Source: Balanoglossus misakiensis
Lineage: Eukaryota > Hemichordata
Assembly (NCBI GenBank): GCA_040954595.2
Contig: CM082584.2
Span: 6,696,001 to 6,760,000 of the forward strand
Length of the DNA: 64,000 nt
Direction of reading: 5' to 3'
The notes beneath the pieces were generated by a model. It did not search any database. It was not told the origin of the DNA and saw only the letters and a program-made list of their open reading frames with translations. This document shows, in pieces, positions 9,298 through 21,365 of the stretch. The number at the start of each line of letters is the position of its first letter. The first letter of the stretch is position 1. A program made the translations under genes and the position numbers.

Positions 9298-12128
9298 AAT
9301 CGATAGTATAGCGACAATAGTAGAATTACATCAGGACATCAGTGAATATAATATGTAGCAGCAACGGCATCAGATAAACAGCTGGTAGATCAATAGTCGA
9401 ACGGTCAAATGGCCATATGATCATTGTAACTGTCGCTGGCATTGGTTATTTCGGTCCGCTTTGTAAGAGCCGAATTAACTCAGGCGATCCGCATTATTTT
9501 CAAAATAACGTGTCACCAAAAAGCCACAAATCCGGTAAAAACGATTACGGAAAGCGCGATCAGAAGCTTCCAGCTCAAAAGTTGAACCGTCGGCTGTTTT
9601 TACACGACTTATGTGCGCAGAACATCGCGGTCGCACGCGAAACAAGGCTATAGACTAGCTGAAAATATATATTAATATATACACAGATGTACATCAGGCG
9701 GTATGTAATTGTGTACTAGTATGTGAATTGTGGTCGGTGATATGAAACACAATGTGGGCATCTCAGCGCGTCACGTGGACTGGAAGACGGATCGATCAAC
9801 TGACATCAATGGATGTATGTCGTCACGATCGCTCCAGAAACGTGTTGGAACTAACAAGTACAGATTAACAAGATCGTATAGACAGACGGAGACGTAACTA
9901 AGACGGGTTACCATGGCAACTTTAATTTCAGTTGATTTAAAAAAAACAGATTTTGATTTTTTGCGTGTTCCTCAAACGCTCCATGAACGTGCATGTGTGT
10001 CTGTCAGTCTGTTTTGTCGAGTCCCTGGGGTCCGATCGCGCACAGGATCACTGCAGAGCTCGGAGGTTGACAGGAGACGCTTGTAACGTTCGCGTTATCC
10101 GAGCGACGTGCCCTTACATAGACTTGCAGGGCCCGGCCGTGCATAGACGAATATACTCGTCTTGACAAGTACTCCTGTGTGAGCACTATAGTGTAGACGA
10201 TGGATCCCATGCTCTGCGGATGGGGGTAAGCGACACACGGAAGCGACGGGCGGTCTGATACACAATGCGGATACGTTCTCAGGAATTAGAATATGCACTT
10301 ATAAACACCGTACGTTGGTTTCCGCACAGAATAAATCGCTCCGTGAGTCATTTATTTGTTTGCGCTTTTCCTTGCGCATAAATGACACGAATTGCGATAT
10401 ACCGTCACGTGATGCACATAATTAATTAGATTTTAAAAAATACATCAAACTCCGTCTCAGCGGCCGTTTTTATATTGCTCTAATATTTATTTATTTATTT
10501 TTGTCTATAACAGATTTATTGGGAAGAATTTTGTTGTGTGCATCATGTACTGTTGCGACGGATTCTCCTGACTTTCGTCATGAGAGGGAGCTGGTTTGGG
10601 GGCGTGGGGGGGGGGGGCATTGATCCTCATTCTCATGGGAGGGTATATCATAGCGGTCCGACATTATCGCACGGAAATTGTCCACATTCTGATCTGCTAC
10701 TTCACCTAAAGACTCGCCTGCGAATGCGTCACAATCTCTATTGACACACTGGCGCGCAAAACACAGGGGCGCGATGGCGCTTGCGAGTGGTTGATCCCGA
10801 CTCGACTCGGAACAACGTACCCCCGCCACTGCACTGCACCGCGGGTCTTTCATGATTCATTGGACCAGTCCTTGACTTGTGATATTTGAAACACGACTTT
10901 TTGTTGGCGTTATAAAAATTCCTCGCAATTTTCATTCCTGTTTTAAAACACCCCACTGGTCAAGGAAATAAATGCTTCGTGGCAAGCAGTTGCCGATATC
11001 CTCTGCTGCGCGACCCATTTCTCTTCTCCGGGCTTTCTTCACGTTCAGACTTCACAACCGGAAACGGACTTATACCCCGTGCGCGACAGGCGATCGCGAC
11101 CTTGTGCGCCGGAGTTCGGTAGCACCCGCAGCGCGGACTACCGGATTAGGTGAGCTGCTGCAGACGGGTGTTTTCGGCCCGACAGTTGCCGAGCAAGTCG
11201 TGGAAAACAGGCGGACATGTATTATGATTTCAATGGACAAAGAGGCATTATACAGTTGCGCGTGCGCTATTCCCACACGTAATTTCAAACTGACCTGTCT
11301 GACTTCAGCCGTAACAGAATAATATAGGTTGGGGTTTCGTGGTGACGTCATCTTGCGTGATACGGTAAAGTACACACGCGGACGATAATAAATTGAAATA
11401 AGTCGAGAAATGTCGTTAGTGTACGCTATTGTCGCTTGATTGTCAATAACACCCAATTCAGAAGACATTTGTACGTGCGACGGTAACCTGTCTTGGCGGC
11501 TGCACTGAGTGAGAGCGCAGAATCCCCTCCTTTTTCGCGTCTCTTGTCCGAGACCCAGAAAATTTGCCCACAAAGGCATCCAGATGCCCTTTGTTAGGCA
11601 ATAACCGCTTGCTTTGTCGCCCGAGTTTAATGAGTCGCTGTAGATGCTTGCAGATGCACGGGAACAAAGTTGAGAGTGCGTTTGGTAAGAGATATGCTGC
11701 TTACTTTCATGCGGCCATGGCGGACAGACGCACTCTGTAAGTGCGCAAAACGATTATTCAAAAAGAGCCCGCACCCGCCGTCGCAGTACATATTCAACGT
11801 GTTACAACCTTGTATGAGAGTTCAATTGACCAGATAGTGAGAGAAAAATATTAGCCGATCATAAGAAAATTTACACTTTGATCGTAAGTAGATAATTATC
11901 CTTAATTTTTCTGATTAAAGTTTTTGCAAATTCCCTCATTTTAGCAAAACTCCCAGAGAGCACCGCGTATCAGTACCGCTACGCGTGCGCAGTAACGCGA
12001 AACCGCCTAATTAAGTATTCGCGTTTTGCGCTGAATTTTCGGAGACTGGCCTTCGCCGAAAACCACCGCAAAATTCGGCTAGCTTTGTGTCTGGAGAATA
12101 GGGCCAGATCGTCAATCGGGCACTGAGG

Positions 12129-15100
12129 ATGGCCAACGCTAAGTACAAAGATTGGATTCTCGAAACAATCGACTCGCTCCGCAAGCGAAAAGCGCGACCC
12201 GACATCGAGCGTATATGCCACATGGTCAAGCGCAAACATGGAGTAGCGGCCGCTGAAACCGAGGCGGAGTTGGAGCGCTTGGTTGACTCGGAAATCGTCA
12301 TAAAAGTTGACTACAAAGGGAGTACAAGTTACCGCAATGCGGCGAAGTGGAGAAAAAGCCACCTTAGCGGCAATGTTCTGAACTCGGCCGAAGCTACGCG
12401 CATTCTGAAGAACGCCGTGAAGAAACTGACCGAGGAAGATGGCCGCAATACGGGTACAGGGATTAGGGAAATTGAAAAGTTTTTGACTGCTCAGGATCAC
12501 AACACGAGATTCGTGAAGTCCCATCTGCAAGTAGCACTTCAGAGGGAAGTTGGAGCCGCTAGACTTCTGAGGTTGACAAATGGAAACTACAGCCTATCAA
12601 AGGAGAGCGAGTCGCCGAAAAAGGCCGGTCGCCCTGCCAAGCGGAAGGTAAAAAAACAAGACTTCATTTGGGTTTGAAATACACAACCACGGTTTATTTG
12701 CATAGCCGTTGAAATGGAGCAGCGCTGCGTTTCAGCCCTCTCGCGAGGGCAAGTTTTGTTCAGCGAAAAACTTGCAGCATTTTGTACGCCCTTACATAAC
12801 CGCGACAGCGGATAACTACTAACAACAAACACGGGGTCTTTGTGGCGGTGGCTTGTCTCAGAAACCAAGTAGAGCGACGTGCGTCCGGGAAATCCAGACT
12901 GAGAGAAAGAATAGCTGTATGTCTGAGCTGCGCAAAAAAAAAGAGACGGCGCGACGAGCGTCAGCCTGGCCGCGTCCGCGTCCGCGCACAACACTGAAAT
13001 ACGCACATACGTGTGGCGTGAATATATAGTGTTGTAATTTGCATACTACTTTGGGGACAAATTTTCCCGAAGACATTTTTTTGTACATTTAGCGCCGTTC
13101 GGAATGACCCCCACTGCTTGTTTGAAATTTAACTAAAGCGTTAATTTTTGCGCTAGGTTTCATTTCGGGCGATGGGGATTCTATTCAGGTGGAAATCGCC
13201 GGCAAAAATTATGCGCCTCGCGGTTCAAGCCAAGCGAGGATGTGCGCGTATTGTCGATTTGCATGATTCGGTGAAAAGAGCGCAAACGGGTACGGTTTCA
13301 GCTCGCCGGAATGATTAAATATTCAGCTCGATTCTCACAGGGTAAACGACGGAAGTGGCGTGTCAGGCCATTTCGGAGGCCAGCATGCAATCGCAAGCGA
13401 GTACAATTTTCGCGCTGTTGAACTTGCAGTGGGGGGGGGGGGTGGGGAGAGGGGGAAGAAACGAAAGTGTGAGCGCGTATTAATCGCGCCATCGCAGGTT
13501 TCCGTTTTTAATTAGGATGTCTATACATTTTCTTTCCTTGCTGGATTTTTTTTACAAATGCATTTGAGTGGAATTTAAATTTATATATTGCAAAACGAAA
13601 ACGTGAAAGAGTATTTCTGTTAGATCTTTCACTGGAAATTCATTTTAAAGGCGTCTTGGTCGCCGTCTCCGTAACTATGTGAGGTGATGCGCATGGAGAG
13701 AGATTGGTTCGTTTTTTATCCGGTTTCTTTATTCCAAGAAAATTCGCGTCGCTTTTCATTTCCGAAATAACAAAAAATGTCAACGTTTTTCAGGTTTTTT
13801 TTCCCCAAGGCGGAAAGGTGAGCGGATGTGAACTTTAAGAATTCAAGAGTCGAGCCTCAGCTCAACACTTGCCGCCTTTGAAAGTGACTCTCGCGTGCGG
13901 GTGACCTTGACCCCAAATTTAGATCATGTGTTCAGACAGCTCCGTCGAATCAATTAAGACAAGACTACGTGCAAAATTCAATGGCGCCCGATCACCGGAG
14001 AAAATTCTAACCCCTGATTTATTCGCTGCTTGAAAAAAACAGGCGCGCACACTTTGGGTTTTCCAGTCAAGATTTTTTGGTCGGTTTAATATTTCCTGCT
14101 TTACAGAACAATTATCTTCTGACAGTGGCTTTCTCCTGAAGAAAATAAGGACTTTCACTATCTCTTGTTACCATGGCAACCGCTTAAGGACAAGTAGAGC
14201 GACTGACATTTTAAGCTGGAAAAAATGTCTTTCTTTCATAGCTGCCTTCTGAAAACAAGTCCCCTGCATTCCCTTCAGAATCAGAAGCAAAGTCCAGTAC
14301 CACCAGATATTAATATAGCACCGTTTTTAAATTGTTAAAATTGAACTGAGAAGTTGTTTTTTTGGGTTGATAAGATAAGGATTGGATCGAATATATATCA
14401 CTGTACACTAAAAAATTGCTTCTAGCAAGATCTCCACTCCTCTGCATACATGTACAGTAACATGTACCTTATGATGTCAGTGACATCATCATTTCTGGTG
14501 TGTGCTTATAAGTGATGTCATCAGATTGTGCACCAGCAAGCAGGGCCAGCCTTTGAGTGATGCCATCAACTATCACTAACAGCATTTTCAAGTCAGCAGA
14601 GTCCTATAAATTAGCATGTGATAAGGGAGGGTAAATAACAGTATGCAGTTACAAAATTTTGTTTTGCATCAAAATATTACCTTTTTCCGGATATATCACG
14701 TTCAGTGAGTACCATACCAAAAAAGTGAAATTACCAACGTTATTTACTATATAGCAGTTTCTAATTCTCTCATAAGAGTGACTTGATTGGAGTTAGGAAA
14801 ATTTTCCAGTTTAGGGTGTTTGGAGTCAATTTCCCCCATTTGAAAAGATGAAATGGAAGATTATATTCTCTTGTTTCAGCAAAAAATAAAAACAAAATTG
14901 AGTTAGGGTCACTTTCCAGTCAATGCTTGTCAACATGGTCATTGGGAGTCAAAAGTTGCTGGTTGGGTCAAAGGTCGTTGATAGACATGGTCTTTTTAAC
15001 TGTTGACTGTTATTGGGTTAAGAGGTGCTCATAAAATGGCCAGTGAATAATAAAATTCTTTTAAAATGTAACCGTAGCATCACAAACATTACAGTTTTCA

Positions 15101-18100
15101 AGATGAGCTAGCTTGTACTATGACTTGCCCATTCCAGCTAACCCCCACCTCCCACCCATGTTAGTGGATTCACCCATGATGAGGAAACTACAGGGCTGAA
15201 CCAATATGTAGTGAAAAGGTGTACACATGTATTTGAGTCTGTACAATTTCAGTCATTGCCACTGGTAGGGTATATATTATTGTGTACTACTACTACTACT
15301 AGTAGTTCATTGAGGTCAGAGTTGAAAGGTCACTTCCTGTAGAGTGACCTTTCAATCTTGCCATTGGATCTGGACTGCTTTTAATGAAGGTGTGATTTTC
15401 AGAGGTACGTGCGTCCATCAGTGAATCCTAACAGTAACATTAGTCGATTCATTTAATTTACACCCCTCCCGGCTAGACCAAATTCCTTAGGTGTGGTTTT
15501 TAGGACGAGTATAATCAAAAATTCTCACATGTTTATATTGTGCACATCATAACAGTGGAGGCAATAGATATATCTTACGTTTTATGAATGACCGATAGAA
15601 ATGGGTCCTTAATTTCATGAATGTTTTCAGCACAAGTTGTCCAGTATTTTGGGGCAGTACACCAGGGAATGTTACCGGGGTTCCCCTGTCAATTTATCAG
15701 GGTTTCCTTTGGTAGACCAGTGCAGTCACTGTAACCCAGGCTTTGTACCCTGACCCCTGGTGACCTATGACCTCATTTGGAAGTTTCCTTCCAAGTCGGT
15801 CTCCAAGGGTATAACAGAAGTGTTACCAGGGTTTCCCAAATCATTGGCTACTGTTCCCCAACCTTAGCAGAAAACACCGGTTGCGTGACAGATCATCAGA
15901 TTGTCTGCAAATTTTCAATCTGGTTAAAATGAAATGTAGGATTGACTCACTATCTTTACATTTCGCTGGTTCGCCGTATCCGAGAACAGAACAGCAAAGA
16001 AATGTAAAAACCAAGCCAACCTTACATCTGATTTTAATCAGAGAGCAAATTTCCACCACATCTAACAGAAGTTTTCCTAATAATGCATTGAAAAACATAC
16101 TGTGCGGTGTAGCAGTTAAGTTACCAAGAACAATTTCATTTTCCGTCAGCTCAGAAGTTTTGCTGGAAAAATCCTTTATACATTTAAGAGTAAAAAATAG
16201 CGCGGTAGTGCTGTTTTGGCTGAGGCCGTAAATGGTGCTTGTTATTGTTTGACCTTCACCTGACAGCTCCTGTTCATTTTGGCCAGAAATGCGATCCACG
16301 TTATATAATGAGCATTTGTAATGGTAGCCTCACTAATAGAAGTTGGTCAATAAATGAAAACCCCAGTGTCAATGTCACTGGGCTGCTTGGTGACTACTTC
16401 AGTGGTGGCTTGTTTACTCGCTTTGACATTTTAGCCAATTCCGCTGCTTTAAAGGGGGAATCTGTCTTGTTCATGCAAACGTTGGCTACTGCTTGTGCCA
16501 GGTTTGACTATGGTTCAAACAGTGTTTCATAGAAATTAAAAAACACAGTGAGCTTCCTATCACACATGGTAGTTCAACAGAACTTGGTCGTGCTGGTTTT
16601 AAGACGGGTGTACGCGTAAGGACAGATTCCAATTGCATGAAATTATCAGTGTTTTGTTGCTGTTTTGGAATTCGTGGGTTTATTTTTCTTCGCTGTATGC
16701 AGTTTATGACTTGACAGACGTAGGTTTGTATGGGGAATGTTGACAACGAAATTCCATGCACACCCACCCACACAGGGAATTTGAGTTGTTTGGGGTCTTA
16801 TCCAGTGCATAACTGTATGAAACGCAAACAAGCGTTATGCAAGGAGAAACAAAAGACCAGCCTTTGCCCAGTAATTGAGCTTTTGTTTTCAACCTTATTA
16901 ACAATTCATGCCCTCCCCCTCCCTGTGGATACACTCAACTTTAATTATGGGTCACCCCCCAAAAAAGTCAATATCCCTGTCACGAGGAAGGGTTTTCAGA
17001 AACTAGGAAAAACGTACAACACTTTGACCTGGAGAATATTTGATAAGAAACCCTACAAGACCTTTGGATTGTCCTGTTTTGTTATTGCGGGACCACACCA
17101 CTGTTTTGGAGGGGGGGGGGGTATTGTGGGGGTATTGTCTGGCATTAAATTACTGAAGAAGTAAATGGCACATATTCATCTAGCCAGCCGTTCAAATGTA
17201 CTACCGTATATGTAAAGTACATATGACCCTTTTCTGTGCTGAATACATGTATTTCAGACATTACTATAACCATGACAACAGTATTTCTTGCAAACGTGCA
17301 TTTCAAAAGTGATTTTGATCCCTGCGAACTACTGTTTTCTAGAGCAGATTATAGGAGAGCATGCTGTTCAGTTGTCGATCATTAGTGGAATTCAGAAACA
17401 ATAGCAAATCCAAAATTTAAGACCTGACTCACACTACTTGCATTTGTTATGCAAATAAGTGTCTGCTTTTCTAAGGGTGCATGTTCTCTAGTGTCAGTAA
17501 AGTTTAACTGTATTTTTCATCCATTCTTGATGTTTTGCACGTCATATTATGGTGTGTATTCCTGGGTCTATCCAAAAATGATAATTTTTTATGTAGTATA
17601 ATTTGAGCAAGGGTACTATTATTCAGGTTAATTAAATGATGAATAATAGGAGTCTGAGAAGGATTCAAGATCAACTTTGAGACCCAGTTCGGACAGTGCC
17701 CATGCAAGTATTAGCACGCCCACTTCCTAATTTCTGGATTTTTTTTTATATCCTTGCGCAGCGAATCAAGAAGACACATGGCCCAGAATTCGAACAAGAG
17801 CCTCTGTCGAAGCCAAACTCCAAGGAGGCCGAGGAGGACGACGACGACATGGACACAAAGTGCGACTACTGCCTGCTGACGGCCGAGTGCAACCGGTCGG
17901 GTGACAGCGAGGAGTTGCTCATTTGCAAAGACTGCAATGCCAAAGGTGAGGGAACGATGCACAAACAAACAAACCAAAACAGTGGTTGCCCTGGCAACAG
18001 AAGGCATCCATCTTTTGCGCTTCCTGTTGGCAGTTCAGTTCACAAGAAAATGGAGGCTTAAGAACTCGATGGCAGACGACAATTAAAGGGGGGGGGGCAG

Positions 18101-21100
18101 TCTTAGCTGAGTGATTTGAAGACACAAATTTTGTCCATTTTTTTTTTTCATTTTCAGTTTTTTAATGCCTAATTATGATTTTCAATTGAGAAAATCCTCT
18201 GTGCGTGATTTTTATTGCTGATTTTGTTTTCTCTCACCAGCACATCCATCCTGCATGAACTACTCGGCAAAATTAGCAATCAGAGCGAGAATGTCGCCCT
18301 GGCAGTGTTTTGACTGTAAAACCTGCTTTGTTTGCGGTGATGCAGGCGACGCAGTAAGTGTCAATGTTCTTTTGGTGGTCATTTCTTGGTCCATTACATT
18401 CATCCACACTAACTGACCTCAGATGAAGGTGACATATGAGGTCACACTGACCTTGGGGCTAATGGTTCACTGTTTGCTCTGGTGGTCAAGAAGTCTCTTT
18501 GAAATATGGCCAATCTGTATAAGTTGCTTCTCAGTTTCAAACAACAGATTGGCTTATGTTAAGTCATCATTGCCAAAGTGTGGGTCTCTGCTAAATTTAA
18601 TTGTTATTAATCTAAAATCCCAAGAAATTCGGAAGATAATTTTTTGGATCTAATGTGTTTGTGTCTACCTTTTCAAATTTCAGGACAGTCTTCTGTTTTG
18701 TGATTCGTGCGACAAAGGCTATCACATGGCCTGCCACAAACCTCCAGTCATCAAGAAACCAACAGGTAAATGATGGGAAAGAAAACTACGTATGCCACTG
18801 TTCAATATATCAGATTACCTATCCTTAATATCTAGTGCTGTAAGATATTTCTGAAGTACTGTTTTTTCCCTGGTTAAGGCCGAGTCAAGTGGTCAATCAA
18901 AGGACCCACCCCTGTTTATATATTGGGCAGATGAAGGCTGGGTTTTCAAGGCCAGTTCGACTTAGCTCACCTAGCGGCTTACTGTCACACCTCATTCGAA
19001 TACAAGTTAACAACTGCACAGGCTGCATAAGGTTACAAAAATAACAGTGGCAATCTGCAAACACTGGACCAGTCCATTGTAAATCCATAGTATTAGCAAA
19101 GTGGAAAAGGAACCTTAATCTGTAGTGTGATTGAGGTCATACAAGCATCCTGTCAAGGTGTCCTACTCATAATTCTGTGGCCTGGGTGATTTGGCCAGTC
19201 AGACAACAACAACAAACAAACAAACAATGCATAACAATACAAGAATGGTGCCCAAAGCTAGCCAGTAGTTTCAGATTTCCCTTTCTGTTTCTATTGTCTC
19301 AACTCTGTATATTTCTCTCACCCATGTACTACGCAGGGAAATGGATGTGTGACACGTGCGTCAAGGAAGATCCATCCAATTTGAATTCGGGCTCGGCCAC
19401 ACCTGCTACGGTGACCAGTGAGAGCGAGAGTGAGGCGGTTGAAGAGGACCAATCAGAAAAGGGTAAAGATGTCCTGGACTGTCAGTCACACGGTTGGTGT
19501 TTTTCTGGAAAAATCCTGAAAGTTCTGAAACGATGAACTCTACTTCCAGAAAGTCCTGTAAAAATATTTCCAGCCTGCCACCGATTGTGAAAAAAACTTT
19601 TGATAAAATAACAGTAGACTAGTAAAGACATCGGAAACTGAAATATAGCCAATCACAGATTTTCAGTTGGTGGCACAAGCGAAAAAAAGTACGCCATCAC
19701 ACATTTCAGGCTTAGACATGCCCTTGTGACCAAATGCGGAAATTTAGTGATGTTGATGCTCTTAATCTGGGGTGTCCAAATGGACCAAGTCAGTCCAGAC
19801 TGTTTGATCATACTTTCATGTCAGTATTGGACTTTGCATGCCTGTGGGTTAAGTGCCTCGAGCATGATTGTCAGTAGGCTTAACTTGTGCTCCCGTTCTC
19901 TTCCCTCTTTAGTGACTGCGGATAAAAAACCTGAGCCAACCCCGACCAGGACAGAGTCTCCCAAACCGGAAGAACCGCCTGCCGAGTCTGAACCACCGGC
20001 TGAACCCATGGAAGTCGATGGAGGGGATGATACTGATGGGAAGGTTGAGGAGGAGGAGGAGGAGAAAGAGGAGGTGGAGAAAGATGAGGAGAAAGAGGAA
20101 GAGGAGGAGAAAGAGGAGGAGGAAAAAGATGAGGAGGAAGAAGAGAAAACGAAAGATGAAGAAGTGAAAGCTGAAGAAGGAGAAGAGGAAGAAGCAGAGG
20201 AAGAAGATGCAGAAGCAGCAGTGGAGGAGGGGGAGGAGGAGGAAGAAGAGGATGAAGAGAAAAAGTCAGAAAAGTCTGTTGATTCCAAGAAATCTGCAAG
20301 GTACATCTGTAGTTATTTTTTAAAGTCATAGTGAGACTGGTTTCATGGATAATGGCTAATAGCTGAGCTACCTGTGGAATTTGCTGATCGCAGTATATAA
20401 CATTAATCAAAGCATTGAGGATCAATTATTCTTAGTGTCAGTGTTCTCACATGGAATTGCTGATCAGTAATATCAATTATCAATGCAGTTATGAATGGAG
20501 AAATTTGGGCTTGTGACCACTTCATTGAATTTGTTACGTTGTTTATTAATCTTCTTAGTTTAATTGTCTTCACTTTAATCTGAACTGAAACACTGTGATA
20601 TATTACTTTGTACTGTAATATCTTGACACAAAATTGAACATAACATTAAACCAATTTGATCATGACTTTCAAATAACCACGTCAACTATTCTGCACACAC
20701 GCAGCCCGAAATCCGACAGCAGCAGCCCAGACGTTGCCACGCCGACTGCCCAAACAGCCAATCTTCCGGAACAGTCCGCCAAGTCCGGCGTGCCCAGCGA
20801 CCCGGCCAACTGGACCATCAAGGACGTGGCCAACTATTTCAGAAACGAGGGCTTCCCGCTGCAGGCTCACGTCTTTGAAGAGCAGGTAGGAGAACAGAGT
20901 GCATGATCTCGTGAGGGAATCTCTGATACACATAATGGCCACGCGTTGCCTGGCCACGAGGGCTGTTGCGCAAGTTCCCCGATAGACTGAGAGTTACCAG
21001 GAATATACGCTGTTACCTGAGGCTATATATATGTCATTGGAAAATAACATGCTGTTCTGGTAAAAACAAAAGGCCAGACAGTTGCGTGTGTGTTTATAAA

Positions 21101-21365
21101 GATGAATTTTGCAATCATGCTGCAAGAATTTCTTTGCCCTTTCTAGTATTACAAGGCGTGACAAGAAGATAGTGCATTTCATTAGTCATGTGACTAAATT
21201 GCGTGTTCTCTGTTTCGACAGGAAATCGACGGCAAGTCCCTGCTCCTCCTCAAGAGAAGCGACGTCCTCACGGGACTCTCCCTGAAGCTGGGACCGGCAC
21301 TGAAGATTTACAACTTTGTGAAGAAGCTGCAGACACTGAACCAGCCGCCGTCAATCTTCACGTGA
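12129..21365 (+). CDS. SAMD1-like chromatin reader with two winged helices, double PHD finger and SAM domain
   Basis: Eight exons: 12129-12647, 17762-17945, 18241-18353, 18684-18765, 19337-19462, 19913-20300, 20705-20885, 21222-21365; all phases agree and give 578 residues. Domains: winged helix 1 (about 1-75; [28 protein letters not shown]), which closely resembles vertebrate SAMD1 and the KAT6 domain that binds unmethylated CpG; winged helix 2 (about 86-160); a GRPAKRK basic/AT-hook-like patch at the exon 1/2 join; PHD1 (ligands Cys207, 210, 228, 231, His236, Cys239, 257, 260) running straight into PHD2 (Cys263, 266, 278, 281, His286, Cys289, 304, 307), as in KAT6 and DPF proteins; a Glu/Lys-rich tract (about 385-460); a SAM domain (about 503-570; [20 protein letters not shown]). 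Inferred role: nuclear reader at CpG-rich chromatin, recruiting partners through SAM oligomers. There is no MYST acetyltransferase domain. The start is the first ATG of the winged helix. Vertebrate SAMD1 lacks the PHD fingers, so I withhold the symbol. The transcription start may lie upstream. Confidence 0.9.
14472..14488. promoter_or_regulatory. Palindromic TGATGTCA-G-TGACATCA site (CRE/ATF-like)
   Basis: A 17-base perfect palindrome whose halves resemble ATF/CREB half-sites. A third TGATGTCA lies about 40 bases downstream (near 14513). It is in intron 1 of the SAMD1-like gene. Function is inference from motif alone. Confidence 0.25.
14965..14977 (+). promoter_or_regulatory. DR1-like site, GGGTCA-A-AGGTCG
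   Basis: Two nuclear-receptor half-sites spaced by one base, near the consensus used by HNF4 and RXR heterodimers. It is in intron 1 of the SAMD1-like gene. Such motifs arise by chance, so the call is weak. Confidence 0.2.
15322..15355. promoter_or_regulatory. Perfect 13-base inverted repeat containing AGGTCA half-sites
   Basis: TTGAAAGGTCACT, eight bases, then AGTGACCTTTCAA. Each arm holds an AGGTCA half-site, and another AGGTCA lies just upstream. It could be a protein-binding palindrome or a small remnant of a foldback element. Confidence 0.3.
15917..16043. mobile_element. Hairpin-family (MITE-like) element, copy 2
   Basis: The left end (15917-15940, AATCTGGTTAAAAT...) and right end (16020-16043, ...CTGATTTTAATCAGAG) are degenerate inverted copies of each other. 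They match the outer arms of the hairpin at 7291-7393, including 20 identical bases at 16023-16042. The middle is unlike copy 1. It lies in intron 1 of the SAMD1-like gene. Confidence 0.5.
19637..19673 (+). repeat. Short interspersed repeat shared with 61880-61916
   Basis: About 36 bases (TGAAATATAGCCAATCA, two to three differing bases, GATTTTCAGTTGGTGG) in an intron of the SAMD1-like gene recur almost exactly at 61880-61916, in the same orientation. They are likely fragments of one dispersed element. Confidence 0.55.
20043..20275 (+). repeat. Coding GAG/GAA/AAA tract (acidic low-complexity region)
   Basis: Purine-rich microsatellite-like sequence inside exon 6 of the SAMD1-like gene, encoding a Glu/Lys-rich stretch with scattered Asp and Ala. 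SAMD1 proteins also carry an acidic low-complexity region before the SAM domain. The poly-Ser and poly-Leu/Pro frames on the opposite strand are by-products. Confidence 0.85.

Larger units (their letters stand above)
5501..12128. other. Spacer with no recognised gene, apart from the repeats listed
   Basis: No exon with a family signature was found on either strand. A search by eye for the lectin motif seen at 1-56 and 4563-4248 gave nothing here. The stretch holds the hairpin element at 7291-7393 and the CAT and CTAT repeats at 9171-9297. The last few hundred bases before 12129 are richer in CpG and should include the SAMD1-like promoter. The open frame at 11579-11070 (minus) shows no domain and is not called. 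Confidence 0.4.
12648..17761 (+). other. Intron 1 of the SAMD1-like gene
   Basis: A 5.1 kb intron, donor AAG|GTAAAA at 12647/12648 and acceptor TTGCGCAG ending 17761. Reading through the donor would add only nine residues before a stop at 12677, which could produce a short winged-helix-only protein. It contains a poly-G run (13431-13442), a second copy of the hairpin element (15917-16043), and the palindromic and nuclear-receptor-like sites listed separately. No nested gene was recognised; the open frames at 15841-16299 and 16730-17164 have no family signature. Confidence 0.7.

Noticed and set aside
11070-11579. 169-codon minus-strand open frame
   Set aside because: No recognisable domain, no signal peptide, no neighbouring splice partners; likely chance in a GC-richer stretch.
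11979-12530. 183-codon minus-strand open frame
   Set aside because: Antisense shadow of exon 1 of the SAMD1-like gene; the plus-strand frame encodes clear winged helices.
15841-16299. 152-codon minus-strand open frame in intron 1
   Set aside because: It runs through the hairpin-family copy 2 and has no family signature.
12129-21365. Calling this gene KAT6A/KAT6B
   Set aside because: The winged helices and PHD pair fit, but the gene ends in a SAM domain with a stop, and no MYST acetyltransferase sequence was found downstream.
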